Below, piece by piece: positions 22,803-30,020 of a stretch of 64,000 bases of DNA (positions within the stretch are counted from its first letter, which is position 1; every line of letters begins with the position of its first letter). Location of the stretch: the NCBI RefSeq assembly GCF_017309585.1, contig NZ_CP071321.1, positions 3,864,001 to 3,928,000 of the forward strand, written 5' to 3'. The position numbers and the translations under genes are program-made. This stretch comes from Nitrogeniibacter aestuarii (GTDB lineage: Bacteria; Pseudomonadota; Gammaproteobacteria; Burkholderiales; Rhodocyclaceae). Below the pieces are notes generated by a model. The model was given only the letters and a program-made list of their open reading frames with translations. It did not search any database and was not told the DNA's origin.

Positions 22803-24569
22803 TCAGTGGTTGTCACATTCCTCGAGGAAGGTGAGCAACTCTTCACGCAAGCGGTAGTAGTCCGGATGCTCGAGCAGCATCTTGCGGGTGCGCGGGCGCG
22901 GCAGATCCACTTCGAGGATCTTGCCGACCTTGGCGTTGGGGCCATTGGTCATCATCACCACGCGATCGGCCAGCAGAATGGCCTCGTCCACGTCGTGGGT
23001 GATCACCATGGCGGTGAGCTGTTCGCGGCTCCACACGTCCATCAGCACTTCCTGCAGATCCCAGCGGGTCAGCGAGTCGAGCATGCCGAAGGGCTCGTCG
23101 AGCAGCAGCAGCTTGGGCGACAGGGCAAACGCACGGGCGATACCCACACGCTGCTTCATGCCGTTGGACAGCTCGGCCGCCTTCTTGTGCACGGCATCGG
23201 CCAGTCCGATCCGCGCCAGGAAGTGCATGACGATATCGTGGCGTTCCTGCCGGGTGGCGTGCGGATAGACCTGCTCCACACCCAGCGCCACATTGTCGTA
23301 GGCCGACAGCCAGGGAATCAGGCTGGGGGCCTGAAACACGATGCCCCGGTCCGGACCGGCGCCATCCACTTCCCGGTTGTCGAGCAGCGCTGCGCCACTG
23401 GAGATCGGGTTGAGACCGGCCACCATCGACAGCACGGTGGATTTGCCGCAACCGGAATGGCCGATCACGGAGATGAATTCGCCCTTGCGGATGCGCAGGT
23501 CGAAGTCTTCCACCACGGTGAGCGGGCCTTTCTTGGTCGGATAGACCTTGCAGACCTTGGAGAACTCCACGTAGCGGTCGTAGTGCGGCAGCTCGGTCGC
23601 ATCGGCCGCGCTGGCCGAACCCGGCCGCAGATCCTTGTTGATCCCGCCGATGTATTCACTGCTCGTGTTCGGCAGGATGTTCGGCTTGGCCACCACGTCG
23701 CCGGCCTCGGCGGCCTGCTCGGCACCGACGCGCATCAGGTACTCGGTCACTTCCTTGCGCAGGCGCTTGAACTCCGGATCGTGGTTCATCGCAGTACGGT
23801 CGCGCGGACGCGGCAGATCGATGACGAACTCGGGGCCGAAGGTGGCGCCGGGGCCCGGGTTGAGCGGGATGATGCGGTCGGCCATGATCAGGCCCTCATC
23901 CACATCGTTGGTGATGAGGATGACGGTCTTCTTCTCCTTGTTCCAGATCTCCAGGATCTCGTCCTGGAGATTGGCCCGGGTCAGGGCGTCGAGCGCCGAG
24001 AGCGGCTCATCGAGCAGCAGGATCTCGGGGCTGGCCGACAGGGCGCGCGCCACGTTCACCCGCTGGCGCATGCCGCCGGAGAGCTCTGCCGGACGGCGAT
24101 CGACCGCGTGCGACAGGCTGACCATGTCGATGTACTTCTCGACGCGGCCCTTGCGCTCAGCGGCAGACAGGTCGGGGAAGATCTGATCCACGGCCAGCGC
24201 CACGTTCTGGCGCACGGTCATCCACGGCATCAGCGAGTAGTTCTGGAACACCACGCCGCGGTCGGGCCCGGGCTCGGTGACCTTCTTGCCCTTGAGCACC
24301 ACCTCGCCCCCGTCGGCCTCGATGAGGCCGGCGATCAGCGAAATGAGCGTGGTCTTGCCACTGCCGGAGAAACCCACGATGGCGACAAACTCGCCCTCGC
24401 GGATGCTGAGATTGATGTCCTTGAGCACGCAGGTTTCATTGGCGCCGCTGCCGTAGCTCTTGGACAGGTTCTTCACTTCCAGGAAGGCCGGCGCCGTGGG
24501 CGCCACCGTGCGCAGCTCGGGCGAGCTGAGCACGGCTTCTTCCTTTTTCACGGGTAATGCATTCATCAC
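22803..24569 (-). CDS. Nitrate/nitrite ABC importer, two fused ATPase domains (NrtD/NrtC-like)
   Basis: A protein of 588 residues with two complete ABC ATPase domains in one chain. Domain 1 has Walker A GFSGSGKTT (66-74), signature LSGGMRQRVNVARAL and Walker B LLLDEPLSALD. Domain 2 has Walker A GHSGCGKST (about 370), signature LSNGMKQRVGIARAF (N in place of the first G) and LLLDEPFGMLDS. Cyanobacterial NrtC/NrtD are separate proteins, with NrtC carrying a substrate-binding-like tail; here the two ATPases are joined instead and no such tail is present. It powers uptake through the permease encoded 27 bp upstream. The start may be the first or second Met. Confidence 0.9.
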   Translation of the reverse strand: MMNALPVKKEEAVLSSPELRTVAPTAPAFLEVKNLSKSYGSGANETCVLKDINLSIREGEFVAIVGFSGSGKTTLISLIAGLIEADGGEVVLKGKKVTEPGPDRGVVFQNYSLMPWMTVRQNVALAVDQIFPDLSAAERKGRVEKYIDMVSLSHAVDRRPAELSGGMRQRVNVARALSASPEILLLDEPLSALDALTRANLQDEILEIWNKEKKTVILITNDVDEGLIMADRIIPLNPGPGATFGPEFVIDLPRPRDRTAMNHDPEFKRLRKEVTEYLMRVGAEQAAEAGDVVAKPNILPNTSSEYIGGINKDLRPGSASAADATELPHYDRYVEFSKVCKVYPTKKGPLTVVEDFDLRIRKGEFISVIGHSGCGKSTVLSMVAGLNPISSGAALLDNREVDGAGPDRGIVFQAPSLIPWLSAYDNVALGVEQVYPHATRQERHDIVMHFLARIGLADAVHKKAAELSNGMKQRVGIARAFALSPKLLLLDEPFGMLDSLTRWDLQEVLMDVWSREQLTAMVITHDVDEAILLADRVVMMTNGPNAKVGKILEVDLPRPRTRKMLLEHPDYYRLREELLTFLEECDNH

Positions 24570-24596
24570 GGTGTCCTCAATTCGATGGGCAGCGTC

Positions 24597-25613
24597 TTAC
24601 TGCTCGTTTTCACCAAAGCTCACGAGCAATTGCAGCGTGTGCATGATGCGGTCGAGCAGGAAGCCCACGAAACCGATGGTGAACACCGCCACCATGATGC
24701 GGCCCAGCGAGTGGGAGGAACCGTTCTGGAACTCGTCCCAGACGAACTTGCCCAGGCCCGGGTTCTGCGCCAGCATCTCGGCGGCGATCAGCACCATCCA
24801 GCCCACCCCGAGGGACAGGCGCAGACCGGTGAAGATCAGCTTGAGCGAGGACGGCAGCACGATCTTGGTGACCTTGGTCCACCAGGACAGGCGCAGCACC
24901 TTGGCCACGTTGATCAGGTCCTTGTCGATGGAGGCCACACCCACCGCGGTGTTGATCAGGGTCGGCCACAGGGAACACAGGGTCACGGTGATGGCCGAGA
25001 CGATGAAGCTCTTTGAAAACATCGGGTCGGCAGACACATACACCGCGCTGACCACCAGGGTCACGATCGGCAGCCAGGCCAGCGGCGAGACCGGGCGGAA
25101 GATCTGGATGAGCGGGTTGACCGCGGTCTGCACCATCTTGGACAGGCCGCACAGAATGCCCAGCGGCACGGCGATCAGGGTACCGATCGCAAAGCCGGTG
25201 AACACCGTGTAGAGGCTGGTCACGATCTGGTCGAAATAGGTCGGCTTGCCGGTATAGGGACGAATGCTCACCTCGGCCTGGGGGTTGCGCTCCAGGATGG
25301 CGGCGTTGCGCTTTTCCTGACGCTCGTAGAAGGCCACGGCCTTCTCGCGTTCGGCGTGATGCTCATCGATCAGGCCGATGGCCTCTTCCCACACCTGCGC
25401 CGGACCGGGAATCGCGCCCAGGGAGGTCTGCACGCCCGAGGCGGCCACATGCCACACGCCGAGGAACAAAGCCATGGCGATGATCGGCACGCCGATCATC
25501 ATGAGAATGTTCTTGATCTGCGCGCTGGGGTCATCGCCCTGCACCAGTCGAACGAAAGGAACAAACCAGGTCAGCCCGGTCTTGTTCAGGAAGTTTGCGG
25601 TTGCGTTCAGCAT
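24597..25613 (-). CDS. nrtB: Nitrate/nitrite ABC importer, permease
   Basis: An inner-membrane permease of 338 residues of the NrtB/SsuC/TauC type. It has a long first helix (IGVPIIAMALFLGVWHVAASG) and a periplasmic insert of about 60 residues rich in charged residues. The transport core holds the EAA-like loop (AEMLAQNPGLGKFVWDEFQ and the DLINVAKVLRLSWW segment). Presumably it dimerises and is energised by the fused ATPase. It is encoded between the binding protein and the ATPase, in the order A-B-CD common for nitrate, cyanate and bicarbonate ABC importers. Confidence 0.9.
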   Translation of the reverse strand: MLNATANFLNKTGLTWFVPFVRLVQGDDPSAQIKNILMMIGVPIIAMALFLGVWHVAASGVQTSLGAIPGPAQVWEEAIGLIDEHHAEREKAVAFYERQEKRNAAILERNPQAEVSIRPYTGKPTYFDQIVTSLYTVFTGFAIGTLIAVPLGILCGLSKMVQTAVNPLIQIFRPVSPLAWLPIVTLVVSAVYVSADPMFSKSFIVSAITVTLCSLWPTLINTAVGVASIDKDLINVAKVLRLSWWTKVTKIVLPSSLKLIFTGLRLSLGVGWMVLIAAEMLAQNPGLGKFVWDEFQNGSSHSLGRIMVAVFTIGFVGFLLDRIMHTLQLLVSFGENEQ

Positions 25614-25680
25614 GATTTTGCCCTCCGCCTGTATCTGCCCGGCCGGTCGGTGCCGGCCGGGTCAGCACAAGTCGTGATTT

Positions 25681-27084
25681 TTACTTGATCTCGTCTTTGC
25701 CCTTCAGGCCGATCTTGAAGCTGTCGATGTAGGCGTTCGGCTTGGAGCCGTCATAGACAATCCCGTCGAGGAAGTCGTCCTGGGCCGGCTTGAAGCCGGT
25801 TTCGGTGGCGAAATCAGGGAAGTCGGACGCCTTCATCTTGCCTTCGGCGATCAGCTCTTTCGCGGCTTCGGCGTAGATGTCCGGGCGATACACGCTCTTG
25901 GCGGTTTCCATGTACCAGCTATCGGGCTTGAACTCGGCGATCTGGCCCCAGCGACGCATCTGGGTGAGGTACCAGATGGCATCGGAGTAGTACGGGTAGG
26001 TCGCGTTGTAGCGGAAGAACACGTTGAAGTCAGGCACCTGACGCACGTCACCCTTCTCGTACTCGAAGGTGCCGGTCATGGAGTTGGCGATGACCTTGTA
26101 GTCGGCGCCCACATAGTTGGAAGCGGAAATCATCTTGGCCGCTTCCTTCCGGTTCTTGTTGTTGTCCGCATCCAGCCAGTAAGCGGCGCGAATCATGGCC
26201 TTGACCACGGCCTTGTGGGTGTTGGGATACTTGTCGTTCCACTCTTTGGTCACACCGAAAACTTTCTCCGGATTGTTCGTCTGGATTTCGTAGTCGGTGA
26301 TGATCGGTGCGCCAATGCCCTTGAACACGGCCTGCTGGTTCCACGGCTCGCCCACGCAGTAGCCATAGATGGTGCCGGCTTCCATGGTCGCCGGCATCTG
26401 CGGCGGCGGGGTCACGGAGAGCAGCACGTCGGCGCTGATGGTGCCGGCGGTATCGCCCTTCTTCGGCGCGTAGTAGCCCGGGTTCATGCCACCCGAGGCC
26501 AGGTAGTAGCGCAGCTCGTAGTTGTGGGTCGAGACCGGGAACACCATGCCCATCTTGAAGGGCTTGCCTTCCTTCTTGTAGTCGTCGACCACTTCTTTCA
26601 GGTATTTGGCCTGAATCGGATGCACCGGTTTGCCGTCCGGCTGAAGGGGCAGCTTCTTCTTGAGCTTTTCCATGACCTCGTTGGACACGGTGATGCCGTT
26701 GCCGTTGAGATCCATGGAGAAGGCGGTGATCACGTGGGCCTTGGTGCCGTAGCCGATGGTGGCACCCAGCGGCTGGCCGGCCAGCATGTGCGCGCCGTCG
26801 AGCTCACCGGAAATGACGCGGTCGAGCAGCACCTTCCAGTTGGCTTGCGCCTCCAGGGTCACGTACAGGCCTTCTTCCTCGAAGTAGCCCTTCTCGTAAG
26901 CCACGGCCAGCGGGGCCATGTCGGTCAGTTTGATGAAGCCGAACTTCAGGTCCGGCTTTTCCACGTCCTCGGGCAATGCGTGGGCGGCGTTCATGGCACC
27001 GACCGCGATGAGCGTGGACGCCACGATGCCACGGATGGCGCTCTTGATGGCGGAATGGGAGGGCTTTTGCACTTGATGCGTCAT
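25681..27084 (-). CDS. nrtA: Nitrate/nitrite ABC importer, periplasmic binding protein
   Basis: A protein of 467 residues of the NrtA/CmpA/NasF family, with an N-terminal export signal ending near AAHAL. Family features are the opening FGFIKLTDMAPLAVAYEKGYFEEEGL, the HMLAGQPLGATIGYG loop and the GYCVGEPWNQQAV segment that forms part of the anion pocket. Nitrate or nitrite is the likely ligand because the operon is controlled by the same type of promoter as nasA and nirB; bicarbonate-type (CmpA) specificity is less likely in this context. Cyanobacterial NrtA is lipid-anchored, whereas no lipobox cysteine is visible here, so a soluble periplasmic form is expected. Confidence 0.9.
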   Translation of the reverse strand: MTHQVQKPSHSAIKSAIRGIVASTLIAVGAMNAAHALPEDVEKPDLKFGFIKLTDMAPLAVAYEKGYFEEEGLYVTLEAQANWKVLLDRVISGELDGAHMLAGQPLGATIGYGTKAHVITAFSMDLNGNGITVSNEVMEKLKKKLPLQPDGKPVHPIQAKYLKEVVDDYKKEGKPFKMGMVFPVSTHNYELRYYLASGGMNPGYYAPKKGDTAGTISADVLLSVTPPPQMPATMEAGTIYGYCVGEPWNQQAVFKGIGAPIITDYEIQTNNPEKVFGVTKEWNDKYPNTHKAVVKAMIRAAYWLDADNNKNRKEAAKMISASNYVGADYKVIANSMTGTFEYEKGDVRQVPDFNVFFRYNATYPYYSDAIWYLTQMRRWGQIAEFKPDSWYMETAKSVYRPDIYAEAAKELIAEGKMKASDFPDFATETGFKPAQDDFLDGIVYDGSKPNAYIDSFKIGLKGKDEIK

Positions 27085-27102
27085 GGATTCAACTCCTAAT
27101 GC

Positions 27103-27125
27103 GAAATCAAAATATTTGAAATCAA
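27103..27125 (-). repeat. Direct repeat in the nrtA leader
   Basis: The 8-mer GAAATCAA occurs at 27103-27110 and again at 27118-27125 on the plus strand, 15 bp start to start, just upstream of the nrtA start codon (read as TTGATTTC on the coding strand). Its meaning is unknown; it could be an operator or chance in an AT-rich leader. Confidence 0.35.
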
Positions 27126-27272
27126 TGAGTTGCCCCCATCGTTAGAGGCGCTGACCGTAGCATCCTCGCCCGGCCCGGTCCGACAGACCGTTCAGCTCGT
27201 ATCTCTCACCCGCACATCCGCTCGACCCGTCATTGGGATGATCGAATGCACCCGGTGTTGTCGCCTCAAACT

Positions 27273-27289
27273 ACGCAAGCGGTGTGCCA
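27273..27289 (-). promoter_or_regulatory. Sigma54 (-24/-12) promoter of the nrt operon
   Basis: On the minus strand, TGGCACACCGCTTGCGT shares its first 15 bases with the nirB promoter. GG and GC are again 12 bp apart. The predicted start is near 27263, leaving a leader of about 180 nt before nrtA. Confidence 0.8.
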
Positions 27290-27311
27290 AAAAACATAAA
27301 CACATGTTTTA

Positions 27312-27324
27312 TAAGGATTTGATT
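27312..27324 (-). promoter_or_regulatory. IHF-like site between promoter and NtrC sites of nrt
   Basis: On the minus strand, AATCAAATCCTTA fits the IHF consensus WATCAA-N4-TTR at every fixed position, in an AT-rich stretch. It lies between the -24/-12 promoter (27273-27289) and the NtrC-like sites (27377-27412), where DNA bending would bring activator and sigma54 polymerase together. Confidence 0.55.
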
Positions 27325-27376
27325 TGTTTACCCTCTCATTTTCATTCCTGGAGCCACTCCCTTTAAAGAGGCGCTG

Positions 27377-27412
27377 CGCACCCGGAACGTGCATCGGCAC
27401 ACGAATGGTGCA
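27377..27412 (-). promoter_or_regulatory. Two tandem NtrC-like sites upstream of nrtA
   Basis: Plus-strand CGCACCCGGAACGTGCA (27377-27393) and GGCACACGAATGGTGCA (27396-27412) each match the palindromic NtrC consensus at 10 of 12 positions, with centres 19 bp apart. They sit about 114-149 bp upstream of the predicted nrt transcription start. Together with the two elements downstream they account for most of the 418-bp gap between nrtA and the next gene. Confidence 0.68.
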
Positions 27413-27455
27413 ACGCAATAGTGCAAGCAAATGCTTCCTGAGGAATGCCGGGCAG

Positions 27456-27480
27456 AAAAAAACCCGGCACGCAGCCGGGT
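27456..27480 (-). terminator. Rho-independent terminator after the REC-PAS-SpoIIE gene
   Basis: On the minus strand a 7-bp stem ACCCGGC/GCCGGGT with a 5-base loop is followed by a U-run (A-run at 27456-27462 on the plus strand). It ends the leftward operon 27503-33808. Confidence 0.88.
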
Positions 27481-27502
27481 CGTCAACACGTCGGTGAGTC
27501 CG

Positions 27503-29113
27503 TCAGATCACGGGATCGATGGCGCGGGTCGCCGATTGCAACGCGTCGGTGTCGACCATGAGCAAGGACATGTCGTCATGGGCCGATATGCCCGCCAGAT
27601 GGTCAGCGAGCGCCTCCTTGGCGGCGGTCACGCGCTGATCGCGGGGCGCACTGGCCAGCACCTCTTCCAGGCGCAGCAGACCGAATTCATGCCCATCGGC
27701 ACCAATGGCCTCCGTGACACCGTCGGAATACAGGACCACCTGCTCGCCGCTCGACAGCTTGATACGCTCGGGCTCGCAGCCCTCGCGCGTACTCTCGATG
27801 ACCCCCAGCGGCAATTGCTTGGACGGCACGCGCATGCGCACCCGGCCGTTCTCGCCCACCACCAGCACCGCCGGGACACCCCCTACCCACACATCCGCGG
27901 CACCACCGGCCGGTTCGATACTCATGATGGCGGCGCCGACAAAGCGCCCCACGGGCAGTGACTGGTTCAGCAGATCATTGATCTCGCTCACCAGCCGGGC
28001 CAGCGACACATCCTGGGCCACCAGTGCGTAGAACACCGGTAACACCGGTTGAACGCTCACGGCGGCAGACAGGCCATGCCCGGTGGCATCGGCCAGCATG
28101 GCATAGAGGCGGCCACTGGGCGACGCGGCCGCCACCACCAGATCACCCGAAAAGTTCTGCGCAGGCATCACCGTGTAGTGAATGCGCGGATCGAGCATGG
28201 CCTCGGCATTGATCTGGCTGGCCATGATCTGGCGGGCCAGCTCCTGCTCCCGGTGCTGTTCGTCATGAAACCGCTGCAGGTGCTCCGCATGCTGTTCGCG
28301 CTCTTTGCGCACCCGCACCCGCTCGCTGATGTCGCGCAGCACCCCGATGAACACCTTGCGATCATCAATGATCAGCTCGGTCACACCCAACTCAAGCGGA
28401 AACGATTCTCCATTGGCCCGCACACCGGCCAGTTCGCGAACGGTACCGATGATGTTCTTTGCACCGCCATTGGCATAGTTCTCAAGATAGCGGTCGTGGT
28501 TCTCCCGGTGCGGGCTCGGCGTGAGGATGCGCACGTTCTGGCCCACCAGTTCGCCCGCGCCGTAGCCGAACATCTGGTGCGCCGCCGGGTTGGCGGACTG
28601 GATGATCCCCCGCTCGTCCGTCGTGATGATGCCGTCGATCACCGCATTGGAAATCGCCTGCACCCGCCCCAGCAGTTCGCGCTGCCCGCGCTCCATGGCA
28701 AGCAGCCGCTGCATGGTGCGCATCTTGGCCGCGAACACGGTAAAGGAAATCGGTTTGACCAGATAGTCGTCCGCACCGGCATCCAGCCCGGAGACAATAT
28801 CGGCATCGGCGTTGAGCGCCGACATGATGACGATGGGCGTCCACTCACCGAACTGGGCGGCTCGAATCCGGCGGGTGGCTTCGAAGCCATCCATTTCCGG
28901 CATCATCAGATCCATGAGCACGATGTCGGGCTTTTCCCGCTCGAAGGCTTCGACCGCGTCGCGGCCGTCGACCGCGCAGATCGACTCGAGCCCGAGTTTT
29001 TTCAGGAACAACTGCATCATGTTCCGGTTCGCGGAGGTGTCGTCCGCGATCAGAACGGTCATGGGCGCCGATTTGCTTGGGTCGTTAGCGTTCACGATAG
29101 GAAGCTCTGCCAC
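27503..29113 (-). CDS. Receiver-PAS-SpoIIE (PP2C) phosphatase response regulator
   Basis: A cytoplasmic protein of 536 residues: receiver domain at the N-terminus (LIADDTSANRNMM, phospho-Asp in IVLMDLMMPEMDG, lysine in LVKPIS), a PAS domain (about 165-280, AISNAVIDGIITTDERGII), a coiled-coil linker rich in Glu/Arg/His, and a SpoIIE-type PP2C phosphatase (ATGHGLSAAVSVQPV to LYSDGVTEA). Regulators of this design dephosphorylate anti-anti-sigma (STAS) proteins. It is the last gene of a three-gene unit with a hybrid-type sensor kinase and a receiver-HATPase protein. The GTG start at 29113 extends the receiver by 17 residues; an ATG at 29062 (MTVLIADD) is a good alternative. Confidence 0.88.
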   Translation of the reverse strand: MAELPIVNANDPSKSAPMTVLIADDTSANRNMMQLFLKKLGLESICAVDGRDAVEAFEREKPDIVLMDLMMPEMDGFEATRRIRAAQFGEWTPIVIMSALNADADIVSGLDAGADDYLVKPISFTVFAAKMRTMQRLLAMERGQRELLGRVQAISNAVIDGIITTDERGIIQSANPAAHQMFGYGAGELVGQNVRILTPSPHRENHDRYLENYANGGAKNIIGTVRELAGVRANGESFPLELGVTELIIDDRKVFIGVLRDISERVRVRKEREQHAEHLQRFHDEQHREQELARQIMASQINAEAMLDPRIHYTVMPAQNFSGDLVVAAASPSGRLYAMLADATGHGLSAAVSVQPVLPVFYALVAQDVSLARLVSEINDLLNQSLPVGRFVGAAIMSIEPAGGAADVWVGGVPAVLVVGENGRVRMRVPSKQLPLGVIESTREGCEPERIKLSSGEQVVLYSDGVTEAIGADGHEFGLLRLEEVLASAPRDQRVTAAKEALADHLAGISAHDDMSLLMVDTDALQSATRAIDPVI

Positions 29114-29120
29114 AACGGCA

Positions 29121-30020
29121 TCAAGAAGCCTGTCTCATCACCACGGCGCGAACAATATTGCCCTTGCCCTGATATTCAAGCGAACTGAAGGCCAGCTGGC
29201 GCGCCAGTGCGATGCCACGCCCGTTCGGCGCGAAGGCGCGTTCCGGAGCCAGCTCGAGAAAGTTGTGCCAGTCGAAGCCCGCGCCCTGATCCTCGATGAC
29301 GAAAGTCCATGCACTTTCACTGACCGAGATGCCGAGTTTGGCCTGACGCTCCGCGTATTCGGGCATCTGCAGCCGACGCACGACCTCTTCCTCCCAGTCC
29401 CCGGATTCGCGCAGCCGGGATTTTTCGTCGAAATCGATCCCCAGATTGCCGTGCTCGACCGCGTTGATGAGCAGCTCCGACAGACCGAGCACCACGATCT
29501 CGGGCTCGTCACACAGGGATGCGGCCAGAGCCGCCAGCGCGTGGGCTTCATCCAGGGTGCGGAAGCGGAATTCGCCGTTGTTGAGCGTGCGCAGGGCCCC
29601 CACATGCAGTTCAATGCGTTGAGAGAGGCTGCGGCGGTGCTTCAGGTCATCGAGTGCGGCGCGCACGATGCTCTGCAGGCTTTCCGGCTCGAAGGGCTTG
29701 GTGAGGTAGTAGTAGGCACCCGCCGCCAGGCCCTCGCGCACCTGATCGGGGCTGGCCGCTGCGGTCTGCATGATGACCGGCAACTCATTCAGACGCGAAT
29801 CCGCCTTGATGCGCCGGAGCACTTCCATCCCGTCAATGCCGGGCATCATGCGGTCGAGAATGACCAGATCGAACGATGAGAGGGGATCGAGCAGCTTGTC
29901 CCACGCCTCTTCACCGCTGGCGGCCATGTCGAGAAGGTAGCCCTCCTCTTCCAGGTATTCACCCACGATGTCCAGATTGAACGGCTCGTCGTCCACCACC
30001 AGAATCTTGGTCGAACTCAT
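29121..30020 (-). CDS. Response regulator with C-terminal GHKL (RsbW-like) ATPase domain
   Basis: A protein of 299 residues: receiver domain (ILVVDDEPFNLDIVGEYL, phospho-Asp in LVILDRMMPGIDG, YLTKPFEPESL), followed by an HATPase domain with the N-box LLINAVEHGNLGI and G-boxes EDQGAGFDW and NGRGIALARQLAF. No HisKA phosphoacceptor is present, so it is not a kinase of the two-component type. The ATPase resembles anti-sigma RsbW-like domains. It overlaps the sensor kinase gene by 4 nt (ATGA). It is clearly paralogous to the protein at 38530-39450. It may link phosphorelay input to partner switching; its target is unknown. Confidence 0.85.
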   Translation of the reverse strand: MSSTKILVVDDEPFNLDIVGEYLEEEGYLLDMAASGEEAWDKLLDPLSSFDLVILDRMMPGIDGMEVLRRIKADSRLNELPVIMQTAAASPDQVREGLAAGAYYYLTKPFEPESLQSIVRAALDDLKHRRSLSQRIELHVGALRTLNNGEFRFRTLDEAHALAALAASLCDEPEIVVLGLSELLINAVEHGNLGIDFDEKSRLRESGDWEEEVVRRLQMPEYAERQAKLGISVSESAWTFVIEDQGAGFDWHNFLELAPERAFAPNGRGIALARQLAFSSLEYQGKGNIVRAVVMRQAS

